64,000 nt of DNA, taken from Streptomyces sulfonofaciens (GTDB lineage: Bacteria > Actinomycetota > Actinomycetes > Streptomycetales > Streptomycetaceae). Where the stretch lies: assembly GCF_014656295.1 (NCBI RefSeq), contig NZ_BNCD01000005.1, positions 1-64,000 of the forward strand, given 5' to 3'. The notes below the pieces were generated by a model, which worked only from the letters and a program-made list of their open reading frames with translations, was not told the origin of the DNA and did no database searches. Positions 37,392 through 46,651 of this stretch are shown piece by piece; position 1 is the first letter of the stretch; the number at the start of each line of letters is the position of its first letter. The position numbers were made by a program, and so were the translations under genes.

Positions 37392-38165
37392 GTGACCGTG
37401 GACTTCGGCAGGACCTCGCAGGACTACGCCCGCTACCGGACCGTGTTCCCGCCCGAGTTGTTCACCCGGCTGGCCGCCATGGGCGTGGGCCGGGCCGGGC
37501 AGCGGGTCGCCGACCTGGGCACCGGCACCGGGGTGCTCGCGCGCGGCTTCGCCGCGGCCGGCTGCGCGGTGACCGGCGTCGACATCGCGCCGAAGCTGCT
37601 GGAGGAGGCCCGCGGGCAGGATGCCGCGGCCGGCCTTGAGGTGGCCTACCGGTGCGCACCGGCCGAGGACACCGGGCTGGCGGGCGGGGCCTGGGACGTG
37701 GTCAGCGCGGGCCAGTGCTGGCACTGGTTCGACCGCCCGCGCGCCGCCGCGGAGGCGCGCCGCCTGCTGGTCCCCGGGGGCGCGGTCGTGGTCTGCCACC
37801 GCGACTACCTGGTGCTGCCCGGGAACGTCTGCGAGGCCAGCGAGGAACTGGTGCTCGCGCACCACCCGCAGTGGCCCCTGGCCGGGGGCACCGGCATCCA
37901 CGCGGAGTGGACCCTCGACATCCTCCGGGCCGGCTTCGGGGGCCTGGAGACGTTCAGCTTCGACGTCGAGGTGCCCTTCACCCACGAGGCGTGGCGGGGC
38001 CGCATGCGCAGTTGCAACGGCGTCGGCGCGAGCCTGCCCGAAGCCGGGGTCGCCGCGTACGACTCCGACCTTGCCAGGCTGCTGGACGAGCGCTTCCCCG
38101 AGGAACCGCTCATGGTCCCGCACCGCATCTGGGCCCTCGTCGCCCGGCGCGGCCCGCGGGACTAG
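37392..38165 (+). CDS. Class I SAM-dependent methyltransferase
   Basis: The 257-residue protein has motif I VADLGTGTGVLARGFA and motif II VTGVDIAPKLLEEAR, plus the segment AGQCWHWFDRPRAAAEARR, typical of UbiE/SmtA-like methyltransferases. The substrate is unknown. A GTG start (VTVDFGRTSQDYARYR) fits the family N-terminus; the frame is open for 25 more codons upstream without similarity. It follows the TetR gene by 88 nt on the same strand and may be cotranscribed with it. Confidence 0.88.
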   Translation: MTVDFGRTSQDYARYRTVFPPELFTRLAAMGVGRAGQRVADLGTGTGVLARGFAAAGCAVTGVDIAPKLLEEARGQDAAAGLEVAYRCAPAEDTGLAGGAWDVVSAGQCWHWFDRPRAAAEARRLLVPGGAVVVCHRDYLVLPGNVCEASEELVLAHHPQWPLAGGTGIHAEWTLDILRAGFGGLETFSFDVEVPFTHEAWRGRMRSCNGVGASLPEAGVAAYDSDLARLLDERFPEEPLMVPHRIWALVARRGPRD

Positions 38166-38340
38166 GACCGGCACGTTCCGCACCCGCCACGACGCCCGCT
38201 CGCGCCCCTTGTACGCGCGGGGTTCCGGCACGTCGGAGGGTGGGAGGCCGGAGCCGCGGCTCTCCCGGGTGGACCGGGTCCGAACCCGGCCCCGGGGGCG
38301 GCCAGGCACACGTCCGTGCGGCCCCGGCGCTCGCCGGCCC

Positions 38341-38366
38341 CGCGGCCCCGGCGCGCCGGGGCCGCG
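38341..38366. repeat. 26-nt perfect palindrome
   Basis: The sequence reads CGCGGCCCCGGCG followed by its exact reverse complement. In RNA it would form a very stable all-G/C hairpin. It sits in the 318-nt gap (38166-38483) between the methyltransferase gene and the next plus-strand gene, where nothing else is recognised. It may act as a terminator or attenuator. Confidence 0.8.
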
Positions 38367-38483
38367 ACGGCGCACGAACCGCGCTCGTGCGGGATCCTGG
38401 GGGTACGCATACCGGCGGGCGGCTCGACGGCCGGTGTGTGCGGCCCTCTTCGAACTCGCGCTCGTAAGAAGGGAAGTCAGCGT

Positions 38484-39122
38484 ATGACGAGGCGGCGCTC
38501 TCATCCGCACTTACGCACGAACCGCCCATCTCCCCGCCGCCGGCGAACGCCCGCGGGGAGCGGGGACGGACCGGGCGCCGGTTGGGCCGCGAAGGCCACC
38601 GGCCTCTGCACCTTCCTGGCCCTGGCCGCAGCGGTGGTGGCCCAGTATCTGGGCCTCTGGAAGGATCTCTTCGGCCATCCCGGGCCCCCGCCGAGTGCGT
38701 CCGCTCCGTCCGCCCCCGCCCGCTCCACGGCGGTCTGCGGCCATGCGGACGGGGACGTCGTCCTCGAACCGGTCGGGAAACCCAGCCGGTCAGCGGCGCA
38801 CGTGGTCGCCACCGTGTCCTGCGTCCTCGCGCCGGGCGACCATCTCTCCTGGGTGGTGCGCAAGGTCACCGGTACGGCGGCCGATCCGCATGTGCACTGG
38901 ACACTGAGGTGGGACCTGGACGAGGGCCCCGGGCGATACACCTACGACGCCGTGCTGAGAACCACCGACCCGGGCTCGAAGCGAGAGGTGTCCGTGGTGT
39001 TGATGGACGGCGGCACGTACCGGAACGTGAAGCAGACGAGGGACCCGCAAACGAATTACGTGGCGATGCCCTCACCGGCGCCCGTCGTGTCGAACTCGGT
39101 GCTCATCACGACACCCCGGTGA
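38484..39122 (+). CDS. Unrecognised membrane-anchored protein
   Basis: I do not recognise this 212-residue protein. It has an arginine-rich N-terminus (first 22 residues), one membrane helix (about residues 36-58, ATGLCTFLALAAAVVAQYLG), a short Pro/Ser/Ala linker and an extracytoplasmic domain of about 130 residues with two cysteines (VCGHADGD and VSCVLAPGD). That domain has alternating beta-like segments. The ATG has AAGAAGGGAAG seven bases upstream, which is strong support that it is real. It ends converging on the luciferase-like gene. Confidence 0.7.
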   Translation: MTRRRSHPHLRTNRPSPRRRRTPAGSGDGPGAGWAAKATGLCTFLALAAAVVAQYLGLWKDLFGHPGPPPSASAPSAPARSTAVCGHADGDVVLEPVGKPSRSAAHVVATVSCVLAPGDHLSWVVRKVTGTAADPHVHWTLRWDLDEGPGRYTYDAVLRTTDPGSKREVSVVLMDGGTYRNVKQTRDPQTNYVAMPSPAPVVSNSVLITTPR

Positions 39123-39178
39123 GCCCCGGCGGCCCGCGGTCGGCAGGACGGCCGGGCGGCGGGGCCGTGCGGGGCGGC

Positions 39179-40036
39179 CTAGAGGACCGGTGGGCCCTGC
39201 TCGATGCGGTGCAGGACCGGCGCGAGCCTGTCGAGGTCGTCGCCCTCCTGGAGCTGCCGTTCGTCCCACCAGGTGGCCCCGGCGTCAACCAGCGGGCCGA
39301 GCAGGTCCCGGGCCCCGGAGGGTTCCGCAGGGCTCACTCCGCCGAGGACGAGCTCGAAGGGGCCCTCCCGGTCCCCGCGGTGCCGGCGGAGGTACGCGGC
39401 AAGGTCGCGCACCTCGTCGACGGGCGGCACATGCCCGTGCCGGGCGGAGGCGAACAGCGGGACCGCGCCGTCCCAGCGTGCGGCGCGCCGCATCGGCGGG
39501 CGGTTCGGCCAGAAGCCCGCGATCCAGACCGGCGGGCGGGGCTGCTGCACGGTGCCGGGCCGCAGGGCCACGTCCCTGGCCCGGTAGTGCCGCCCCTCGT
39601 GCGTCACGGGTTCGCCCGACCAGTAGCGCTGGAGCAGTTCCAGGCCCTCGTCGAGGCGCTCGGCTAGCACGCGGGGGTCGGTGGTGTCGCCGAAGCTGCC
39701 GTACTCCTCCTCGATCGGACCGCCGAGGCCCGCGCCGAAGACCACCCGCCCGCCGCTGAGCCGGTCCAGGGTGGCCACCTGCCGGGCGAGCTGCTGCGGG
39801 CGCCGTCTGGCCACCGGGGTGACCAGGGTGCCGAGCCGGATCCGGGAGGTGGCGAGCGCCGCGGCCGTCAGCAGCATCCAGGGGTCGCCGAAGGGCCGGG
39901 CGTGCCGCCGGTGCAGGACGTGGTCCCAGACGAACAGCCCGTCCCAGCCGGACTGCTCCGCGGCGGCGGCCACCTTCGCCACCGTCCTCGGGTCGGCGAA
40001 GTCGCCGAAGTTCGGAATGTTGATCGAGAAGCGCAT
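39179..40036 (-). CDS. LLM class (F420-dependent type) oxidoreductase
   Basis: The 285-residue protein is a luciferase-like monooxygenase-fold TIM barrel. It opens MRFSINIPNFGDFADP and has WDGLFVWDHVL, LGTLVTPVARRRPQQLARQV, a glycine-rich FGAGLGG and PPVWIAGFWPNRPPMRRAA. Such proteins in Streptomyces usually use coenzyme F420 and act on diverse small molecules; the substrate is unknown here. The ATG at 40036 begins the conserved barrel. It is followed at 90 nt spacing on the same strand by the STAND-TPR gene upstream. Confidence 0.9.
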   Translation of the reverse strand: MRFSINIPNFGDFADPRTVAKVAAAAEQSGWDGLFVWDHVLHRRHARPFGDPWMLLTAAALATSRIRLGTLVTPVARRRPQQLARQVATLDRLSGGRVVFGAGLGGPIEEEYGSFGDTTDPRVLAERLDEGLELLQRYWSGEPVTHEGRHYRARDVALRPGTVQQPRPPVWIAGFWPNRPPMRRAARWDGAVPLFASARHGHVPPVDEVRDLAAYLRRHRGDREGPFELVLGGVSPAEPSGARDLLGPLVDAGATWWDERQLQEGDDLDRLAPVLHRIEQGPPVL

Positions 40037-40126
40037 CCCTGCATGCTGCCGCTCGACGCCCCGCGCCACCAGGGGACATGACGTCCGCGGAGACGCCCGC
40101 TCGTACGGCGGCACGGGTCCGCCCGG

Positions 40127-43100
40127 TCAGCGCACCACGGTGAGGGCCTCCTCCAGACGGCGCCGGAAGCCGAGCGTCCGCCGTGCCGCCGACGGGAGCG
40201 CGGCCACCAGGGCGTCGAGGTCCATGAGGAGCTCGTCGATCTGGCCGCTGGTCGGGGTGCTCGCCAGGAACTCGTCGAGGCACCGCTCGGCCACCGCCCG
40301 GTGGTCCAGCGCGCTGTGGGCCAGGAAGAGGTTGCCCCGGTCGGCGACGGACCGCTCGGCGGCGGACCGCTTGACGACGGGCGGAGCGCCTCCGTCCACC
40401 GGTCCGTCCGCCGATCCGCTTGCCGGTCCGGCCACCGATCCGCTTGCCGGGTCGTCCGCCGGTCCGTCCGCCGGGTCGTCCGCCGGTGAGTCCGCAGGGT
40501 CGGGGGTGAGGAGTGCCACCGCGCGGGTCAGGTACTCCTCGGCGCCGGCCAGACCGGCGGCGTACAGGGTGACGGCCTTCTCGTAGTGGGCCCAGGCGTG
40601 CTCGGGGTCCTTCTCCAGAGCCGTGCCGAGGTCGCCGAGCGCAGCCTCGGTGCGGCCCGTCGCCCTCAGGGCCGCCGCGCGGTTGACGAGGGCCCAGACG
40701 TAGCCGGGGTTGATCTCGATCGCCAGGTCCAGGTCCTCGATGGCCCGTTCGGGATGGTCCATGAGCCGGTGCAGCTCGCCGCGGGTGGCGAGGGTCCACG
40801 CCGAGCGCGGGCTGAGCGCGACGGCGGCGTCGTAGTCGGCGAGGGCCGCCTCGTACTGGTGCACCAGCCGGCGGACCATACCGCGGTTGGTGCGCGCCCA
40901 GGAGCTGTCGGGGCTGATGTCCAGGGCCCGGCTGAGGTCGGCGAGGGCGTCGTCGTGGCGGGCTTCGCGGCGGTGCAGCTCGCCGCGGCACGCGAGGGCC
41001 CAGGCGTGCTCGGGCTCCAGCTCCACGGCGCGGTCGAAGTCGGCGAGGGCCAGGTCGTACCGGCCCGTGTACTGGTGCACGATGCCCCGGTTGACCAGCG
41101 CCCAGACACTGGTGGGGTTGATGCCCAGGGCGTGGTCGAAGTCGGCGAGGGCCAGGTCGTACCGCTGCGCGTGCTCGTGCAGGAGACCGCGGTTGATCCG
41201 GGCCCAGACGGAGCCGGGGTCGGCAGCGACGGCGCGGTCGTAGTCGGCGAGGGCGTCGTCGTGCCGGGCGGTGGCCTGGTGGGTGAGGGCGCGGTTGACG
41301 AGGGTCCAGGTGGAGTCGGGCTTGATCTCGACGGCCCGGTCGAAGTCGGCCAGCGCGGCCTCGTACCTGCCGTTGAGGCGGTGCAGCTCGCCCCGGCTGG
41401 TGAGGGTCCAGGAGCTGGCGGGCGCGATGGCCAGGGCGCGGTCGTAGTCGGCGAGGGCGGCCTCGTGCCGGGCCATGGCCTGGTGGGTGAGGCCGCGGCT
41501 GGTGAGCACCCAGGCGTGGTCGGGATGGATCTCCAGGGCGCGGTCGAAGTCGGCGAGGGCCTCGGCATGGCGGTTCTGGAAGTGCCGGATCGAGCCGCGG
41601 TAGGCGTGGGACCAGATGTCGTCCGCCTTGAGCTCGATGGCGCGGCCGTAGTCCGCCACGGCCTCCTCGGACCGGCCTTCGAGGTGGTGGGTGCGGCCCC
41701 GGCCGTAGCAGGCGCGGAAACCCCGCGGGTCCAGGGCGAGGGCCCGGTCGTAGTCGGCCAGGGCCTCGGCGTACCGCTCGGCGTTGCGGTGGTCGCGCCC
41801 GCGCAGGGTGTACGCGAGCGAGCGCGCCCCGGTGTCCAGGGCGGCGTGCATGATCAGGGCGGTGAGTGCGGCGATGCCGGGGCCCGCGTCGTCCTCCAGG
41901 GCGGAAAGGAGCCGCCGGCCCCACTCGGCCACCTCCGGGGCGTCGGTGTCGTGCCCGGCACGGGACAGGGTCTGCGTCCAGCGGCGCAGCGTCCGGGTGC
42001 CGTGGTCGTAGGCGTCGAGCAGGTCCCGCAGCGCACCGGGCAGCGCGGCGCGCGGGTCGGCGCACAGCCGGTGGTAGGTCTCCTGGAGGCGCGCGGCGCG
42101 CCAGTGTTCGTCGCGCCACCAGCCGTCCTGCGGCGGCGTGCCCTCTTCGAGGCGGCTCCGGCGCCGGCCGAAGGCGTCGGCCAGCCGGGTGTGCTGCTGC
42201 CGCCACCGCTCGGGCGACTGGCGGCGCTGGAGGCGCAGCATCGCGCTCCTGACCACGTCGTGGTAGCGGCAGTGCCCGGCGTGGTCGGTGACGAACGGCA
42301 GACCGCGCAGCCACCCGAACTGCTCGGCCGCCGTGTCGTCCACGGCGGCCCGGTACACGTCCTCGTCCAGTTCCTGGGGCAGCGCGCAGGCCAGCGCGGC
42401 GGCGCGCCTGGCGGGGTCCTGCTCCCACTTCAGGAAGCGCTCGACGGCGGTGCCGGTGGGGTCGCCGATGTCCTCCACCCGGACGGGGCGTGCCTCGGCG
42501 AGCGTGGAGACGAGCACCGGCAGACGGCCGGAGAGCCGCAGGATGACCTCCACGACCCGCTCGTCCGTCACCCCCTTCGCCGTCAGTAGCTGCCGGGCCT
42601 CGGCATCCGTGAAGACCTCCAGCGGCCAGTCCGCGACCAGGTCCCGCCAGTCGTCCCAGCAGCGCGCCGCCAGCCTGGCCTGTCCGGCCAGCACGACCAG
42701 GACGTTCGCGGGCAGCTCGCCGTAGCGGTTGGTGACGAGGATGTCCCGCAGCCAGGTGTCCAGCAGGGGCCCGGTGCGTTCGTACGTGTCGAAGAACAGC
42801 ACCAGCCAGGGCCTGCGCCGGGCCGCCTCCTCGAGGTCCTGGAGGAAGACCGGGGTGAGCGCCTGGAGCGGCGACAGCACGAGCTGGACGTCGTCGTGGC
42901 TGCGCAGCCTGCCCCTGAGCACCGACGTGACCCGGTCCGCGCCGGCCGCGACCTGGTTCGGGTCGACCGCGCCGGCGAACGCGCCCACGCCCGGGATCAT
43001 GCCGAGGCCCGCGAGGCCCAGTTGCGACAGGACCATGCTGGACGGCGAAGGGGCGGGTGCCGCGGTGCCCGCCCCTGGCTCCTGGCCGACCTGGCCGCCC

Positions 43101-43504
43101 GCCGCGGCGCCCGCTCCCACGGCGCCGGCCAGGCTCGCCTCGGCCTGCGCCTCGTGCCGCCGCTGCCGGTAGGTGGCCAACTGCTTGTCCAGGCCCTTCA
43201 GCGGCACGCCCTGCTGGGCGAACTGCGCGCTGACGGCCTCCATCGCCTCGACCGCGTCCGCCGCGGCCTCGTCCACGTACGCGGTGGCCGCCTCCGCGTC
43301 CCGAGCGGCGCTCTCCAGCCTGCGCACCAGTGTGGTCTTGCCCACCCCGCCCGGTCCGTGGATGTGGAAGAGGAACTGCGCCGCTTCCTGCGGCGGCTGC
43401 CGCAGCGTGTCCCTGAACACGGCGAGTTCGCCCTGCCGCCCCACGAACCCGCTGCTGCGCTGCCGCCGGATCAGCTCCTGCCGCGACGGTGCCCGCTCCG
43501 CCAT
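40127..43504 (-). CDS. STAND-type NTPase with twelve TPR repeats
   Basis: The 1125-residue protein has a 20-residue lead and FVGRQGELAVF with Walker A GPGGVGKTT (50-58). Walker B is WLVLFFDTYE (233-242) and a winged-helix region lies around 400-430. A helical middle follows, then twelve 34-residue tetratricopeptide repeats (578-985) built on the pattern EAALADYDRALEI-P-WAL. A Pro/Asp/Gly/Ala linker and a conserved-looking helical C-terminus (LDEFLASTPTSGQIDELLMD) complete it. This is the architecture of ligand-sensing STAND ATPases. No nuclease, protease or other effector domain is visible, so any effector would be separate. It lies between an oxidoreductase and a peptidase gene. Confidence 0.9.
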   Translation of the reverse strand: MAERAPSRQELIRRQRSSGFVGRQGELAVFRDTLRQPPQEAAQFLFHIHGPGGVGKTTLVRRLESAARDAEAATAYVDEAAADAVEAMEAVSAQFAQQGVPLKGLDKQLATYRQRRHEAQAEASLAGAVGAGAAAGGQVGQEPGAGTAAPAPSPSSMVLSQLGLAGLGMIPGVGAFAGAVDPNQVAAGADRVTSVLRGRLRSHDDVQLVLSPLQALTPVFLQDLEEAARRRPWLVLFFDTYERTGPLLDTWLRDILVTNRYGELPANVLVVLAGQARLAARCWDDWRDLVADWPLEVFTDAEARQLLTAKGVTDERVVEVILRLSGRLPVLVSTLAEARPVRVEDIGDPTGTAVERFLKWEQDPARRAAALACALPQELDEDVYRAAVDDTAAEQFGWLRGLPFVTDHAGHCRYHDVVRSAMLRLQRRQSPERWRQQHTRLADAFGRRRSRLEEGTPPQDGWWRDEHWRAARLQETYHRLCADPRAALPGALRDLLDAYDHGTRTLRRWTQTLSRAGHDTDAPEVAEWGRRLLSALEDDAGPGIAALTALIMHAALDTGARSLAYTLRGRDHRNAERYAEALADYDRALALDPRGFRACYGRGRTHHLEGRSEEAVADYGRAIELKADDIWSHAYRGSIRHFQNRHAEALADFDRALEIHPDHAWVLTSRGLTHQAMARHEAALADYDRALAIAPASSWTLTSRGELHRLNGRYEAALADFDRAVEIKPDSTWTLVNRALTHQATARHDDALADYDRAVAADPGSVWARINRGLLHEHAQRYDLALADFDHALGINPTSVWALVNRGIVHQYTGRYDLALADFDRAVELEPEHAWALACRGELHRREARHDDALADLSRALDISPDSSWARTNRGMVRRLVHQYEAALADYDAAVALSPRSAWTLATRGELHRLMDHPERAIEDLDLAIEINPGYVWALVNRAAALRATGRTEAALGDLGTALEKDPEHAWAHYEKAVTLYAAGLAGAEEYLTRAVALLTPDPADSPADDPADGPADDPASGSVAGPASGSADGPVDGGAPPVVKRSAAERSVADRGNLFLAHSALDHRAVAERCLDEFLASTPTSGQIDELLMDLDALVAALPSAARRTLGFRRRLEEALTVVR
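40550..41773. repeat. 102-bp tandem repeat array encoding TPRs
   Basis: Twelve consecutive 102-bp units encode the TPRs of the STAND protein. DNA blocks such as GTCGAAGTCGGCGAGGGC recur nearly unchanged in adjacent units, so similarity is high at nucleotide as well as protein level. This suggests recent expansion or ongoing homogenisation. Confidence 0.85.
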
Positions 43505-43627
43505 CCCGCCCGCCCCCGTGATCGCTCGCCGTCCCCCTCCCCGACATGCTGCCGCATGGCGGCGCCGGACGTCTGCGGTACGGGGCGGCTCGCGGTGCGG
43601 GGCGGCTCGCGGTGCGCGGCCGGGGCG

Positions 43628-45079
43628 TTACGGCATGGGCGGGGTCGTGGGCGCGTAGATCCAGTCGTCGACGTACTTCGTGAAGTCGCGCCCGGTGACC
43701 TCGTTGACGACGTCGACGTAGTCCCGCGTCGTGGCGGACCTGCCGCGGTAGCGGTCGAAGAACGTCTTCTCGATCGTGCGGAACGTCTCGTCGCCGACCT
43801 TCTTGTGCAGGCCGTACAGCATGAGGGCACCGGGGGCGTTGGTCGAGCCGAGGACGTCGGCGCTGCTCTTGAGCCTGCCGGGCGGCCCGACGTTCGTGCG
43901 CTCCTCCTTGTCGTACTCGTAGGCGCGCTCCATGTTGCCCTCCAGGGAGCCCAGGCCCTTCTCGTCGAGGAAGCGGAACGTGTAGTAGACGGCGTGGCCC
44001 TCGCTGAGCCACATGTCGTCCCAGGTGTGCACGGAGACGGCGTCGCCGAAGTACTGGTGGACCAGCTCGTGCACCATGATCCCGGGGTCGTCCTTGAGAC
44101 CGGTGCCCGCGAACGTCGACAGCGTGGCCGTCTCAAGACCGGCCCCGAACTCCTGGACGCCGAGGACGCCGTAGCTCTCGAACGGGTAGGGGCTGCCGAT
44201 CTGCTTCTCCACCCAGGCGAGGTCCCCGGGGAGGTTCGCGACCTGCTCGGCCTGGTCGGCGAAGCGCGTGTCGACGTGACTGCGCAGGGGCAGCCCGTGC
44301 GGGCCCTGCCCGGAGAACTCCTTGAACCGGCCCACACTGGCCTGGACGACGTCCGTGGGGATCGGGTCCCGGGTGCCGTACACATAGGTGGTGCGGCCGC
44401 CCTCGGTGCTGCGTGAGCGCAGGGTGCCGTTCGCGACCGCGGACATGTCCTTCGGCGTGGTGATGCGGAAGGCGACCCGGGCCTTGTCGCTCGGGTGGTC
44501 GTTCATCGGGAAGAAGAGGTGGGCGCGGTCCGCCTGGCCGAACAGGGCGAAGCCGTGGTCCCCGAAGTCGTACCAGCCGGCGAGGTCCGGGGAGGGCGCG
44601 CCGGGCCGGTCCGGGGGCTCGGGGGCCGCGGAGCGGTCGGCGACGAAGCCGATGTCGACGCGGAAGGGCCTGCCCTTCGGCAGGGCGGCGGCAGGATCGA
44701 CGACCAGCTTCTCGCCCTCGACGGTGAAGCGCGCCGCCTTCCCGCCCACCTCGACGGTGTCGATCCGCTGCCCGGCGGAGTCGAGGCTGAACTCGGACAG
44801 CTCCTGGCCTGCGAGGGCGTCGATGTGCACCGAGGCGTTCATCTTCGGCGTGCCCGGCCGGTAGTCGTAGCTCACGTCGTACGCCTGCACGTCGTAGCCG
44901 CCGTTGCCGAGGTGCGGGAAGAGCCGGTCACCGATGCTGCGGGCGCCCGCCCCGGCCGCTGCGGCACTCACCGTGGTCCCCGCCACGAGGCTCCCCGTCG
45001 CGACGGCCACCGCGACGGCCGCCAGCGCGGTGGTCCTGCGGCGTGCGCGTCCCCAACCCAACCCCAACCCCGTCACCAT
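43628..45079 (-). CDS. Secreted M1 family metallopeptidase
   Basis: The 483-residue protein has an Arg-rich signal peptide (RARRRTTALAAVAVAVATGS) and an M1 aminopeptidase fold with the zinc site HELVHQYFGDAVSVHTWDD ending in WLSEG, that is HExxH-x18-E. The usual GAMEN exopeptidase motif is replaced by GAGLETAT, as in other actinobacterial M1 proteins. It lacks the large C-terminal helical domain of ERAP/PepN enzymes. The ATG at 45079 has AAGGGAG eight bases upstream, preferred over an ATG 14 codons earlier. The substrate is unknown; action outside the membrane is inferred from the signal peptide. Confidence 0.92.
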   Translation of the reverse strand: MVTGLGLGWGRARRRTTALAAVAVAVATGSLVAGTTVSAAAAGAGARSIGDRLFPHLGNGGYDVQAYDVSYDYRPGTPKMNASVHIDALAGQELSEFSLDSAGQRIDTVEVGGKAARFTVEGEKLVVDPAAALPKGRPFRVDIGFVADRSAAPEPPDRPGAPSPDLAGWYDFGDHGFALFGQADRAHLFFPMNDHPSDKARVAFRITTPKDMSAVANGTLRSRSTEGGRTTYVYGTRDPIPTDVVQASVGRFKEFSGQGPHGLPLRSHVDTRFADQAEQVANLPGDLAWVEKQIGSPYPFESYGVLGVQEFGAGLETATLSTFAGTGLKDDPGIMVHELVHQYFGDAVSVHTWDDMWLSEGHAVYYTFRFLDEKGLGSLEGNMERAYEYDKEERTNVGPPGRLKSSADVLGSTNAPGALMLYGLHKKVGDETFRTIEKTFFDRYRGRSATTRDYVDVVNEVTGRDFTKYVDDWIYAPTTPPMP

Positions 45080-45405
45080 GCCCGTGTCTCCCTTCGTCGC
45101 CAACCGGTCGGCGCTCAGCATGGCGTGGGATGGCGGCGGTACCGGCTCGGCGCCGTATCGGTGTCGGCGCGCCCTTGTACCAACGCCGTATCAGGGGGCG
45201 GCCGGGGCCGGGCCGCGGCACCGCCGAGCGGGTCGGTCCGGGCCCCGGCCCGCCCACCGCAGGCCGGCGGCACCGGCCCCTGGGCCCGCGGACACGCCCC
45301 GGCCTGCCGGCACGGCCCCAGGGCCTTCCGGCAGGGCCTTCCGGTCCTCCGGGAGGGCCTTTCGGTCTTCGGGTACGGCCTTCCGGTCCTCCGGGAGGGC
45401 GGGGG
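45080..45405. repeat. Gap with 23-bp direct repeat
   Basis: The 326-nt gap between the M1 peptidase start and the aldo/keto reductase stop holds no recognisable gene. GGCCTTCCGGTCCTCCGGGAGGG-type sequence occurs exactly at 45335-45357 and 45377-45399, with a degenerate copy between them and another just before. Each copy contains the self-complementary core CTCCGGGAG, so they may form small hairpins behind the reductase gene. Confidence 0.7.
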
Positions 45406-46461
45406 CTAGAGCACCTCGGTCGTGGTGCGCCGGTACGTGGAGCGGCGGTCGTCGATGCTCGGCCACAGGTCGCCGTAGACCAGGTCCTTGGCGGCGGGCT
45501 CGTGCATGAAGGAGTGCGGGAAGGTGAGGGGCACCTCGCTGGCCGCGTCCAGACGGGCCACCGCGTCCGCGTCCAGCGTGACGTCCACGGCGGCCAGGTT
45601 GTCGGCGAGCTGGTGCTCCTTGGTGGCGCCGATGATGGGGACGATGTTGCCGGGGCGCTGCAGGAGCCAGGCCAGGGCGACCTGCGCCGGGCTCCAGCCG
45701 CCCTGCTCCGCGACGTCCAGCACCGCCGTGACGGTCCCGTCCTCGTTGTGGTCCTTGCCGTCCCAGGCGTGGGCGTCCAGCCGGCCGGCCTCGCCGCGCC
45801 GGTACTTGCCGGTGAGCTTGCCGGCCGCGAGCGGCGCCCAGGCGAGTACGGCCAGGTCGAACGCGCGTGCCTGCGGCAGCAGTTCGCGCTCCACCGTGCG
45901 CTCCAGGAGGTTGTAGCGGAGCTGGGAGCCGGCGAAGGAGTTCCAGCCCCGCAGTTCGGCCAGCGTGTTGGCCTGGGCTATCTCCCACGCGGGCCAGTCG
46001 GAGACGCCGATGTGGAGCACCTTTCCGGAGCGCACGACGTCGTCGAGGCCCCGCATGACCTCCTCGACCGGGGTGAAGTTGTCCCTGGCGTGCACCCAGA
46101 GGACGTCGACGTAGTCCGTCCGCAGGTTCCTCAGGCTCTGCTCCACCGAGCGCACCAGGCTCTTGCGGTGGCTGCCCGCGGAGTTGACGTCGCCCTTGGT
46201 GACGGTGTTGTTGTACTTCGTGGCCACCACGAACCGGTCCCGGCGGTCTGCCAGGAGCTCGCCGAGGATCCTCTCCGAGCTGCCGTTGGTGTAGATGTTC
46301 GCGGTGTCGATGAAGTTTCCGCCGGCCTCGGCGTAGGTGTGCAGAATGGCCGCGCTCGTCTCCTTGGGCGCGCCCCAGCCCCAGTCCTCCCCGAAGGTCA
46401 TGGCCCCGAGGCTCAGCTCGCTCACCCGCAGGCCGGTCCTGCCGAACAGCGTGTACCGCAA
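45406..46461 (-). CDS. Aldo/keto reductase
   Basis: The 351-residue NADPH-dependent reductase has the full AKR catalytic tetrad D52, Y57, K82 and H124 (FIDTANIYTNG, VVATKYNN, LWVHARDN) and the cofactor segment PIIGATKEHQLADNL. It begins with TTG, placed five bases after GGAGGGA. It belongs to the YajO/IolS-like group; the substrate is unknown. It diverges from the SDR gene, and its 5' leader is made of 10-bp repeats. Confidence 0.92.
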   Translation of the reverse strand: MRYTLFGRTGLRVSELSLGAMTFGEDWGWGAPKETSAAILHTYAEAGGNFIDTANIYTNGSSERILGELLADRRDRFVVATKYNNTVTKGDVNSAGSHRKSLVRSVEQSLRNLRTDYVDVLWVHARDNFTPVEEVMRGLDDVVRSGKVLHIGVSDWPAWEIAQANTLAELRGWNSFAGSQLRYNLLERTVERELLPQARAFDLAVLAWAPLAAGKLTGKYRRGEAGRLDAHAWDGKDHNEDGTVTAVLDVAEQGGWSPAQVALAWLLQRPGNIVPIIGATKEHQLADNLAAVDVTLDADAVARLDAASEVPLTFPHSFMHEPAAKDLVYGDLWPSIDDRRSTYRRTTTEVL

Positions 46462-46470
46462 CGGTGTCCC

Positions 46471-46510
46471 TCCGTGTCGTTCCGTATCGTTCCGTGTTGT
46501 TCCGTGTCGT
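46471..46510. repeat. Four 10-bp direct repeats in the aldo/keto reductase leader
   Basis: TCCGTGTCGT, TCCGTATCGT, TCCGTGTTGT and TCCGTGTCGT lie head to tail, with more diverged copies towards 46560. They begin 10 bp upstream of the TTG start, next to the ribosome site, so they are in the untranslated leader or core promoter of the reductase. A period of about one helical turn could present the same DNA face repeatedly to a regulator. Confidence 0.8.
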
Positions 46511-46651
46511 CACGAGTAATTCCGCGACGTTCCGAGTCGATCCGTGGAATGTGTCCGTTCCGCGGTGACGCTACGGCCTGGAGCGCGCTCCGGGGCAAGC
46601 GGAGTTCTCCGCCGGGGTGCGGCCGGCGTTCATGGCATCCGGAACCACGAC

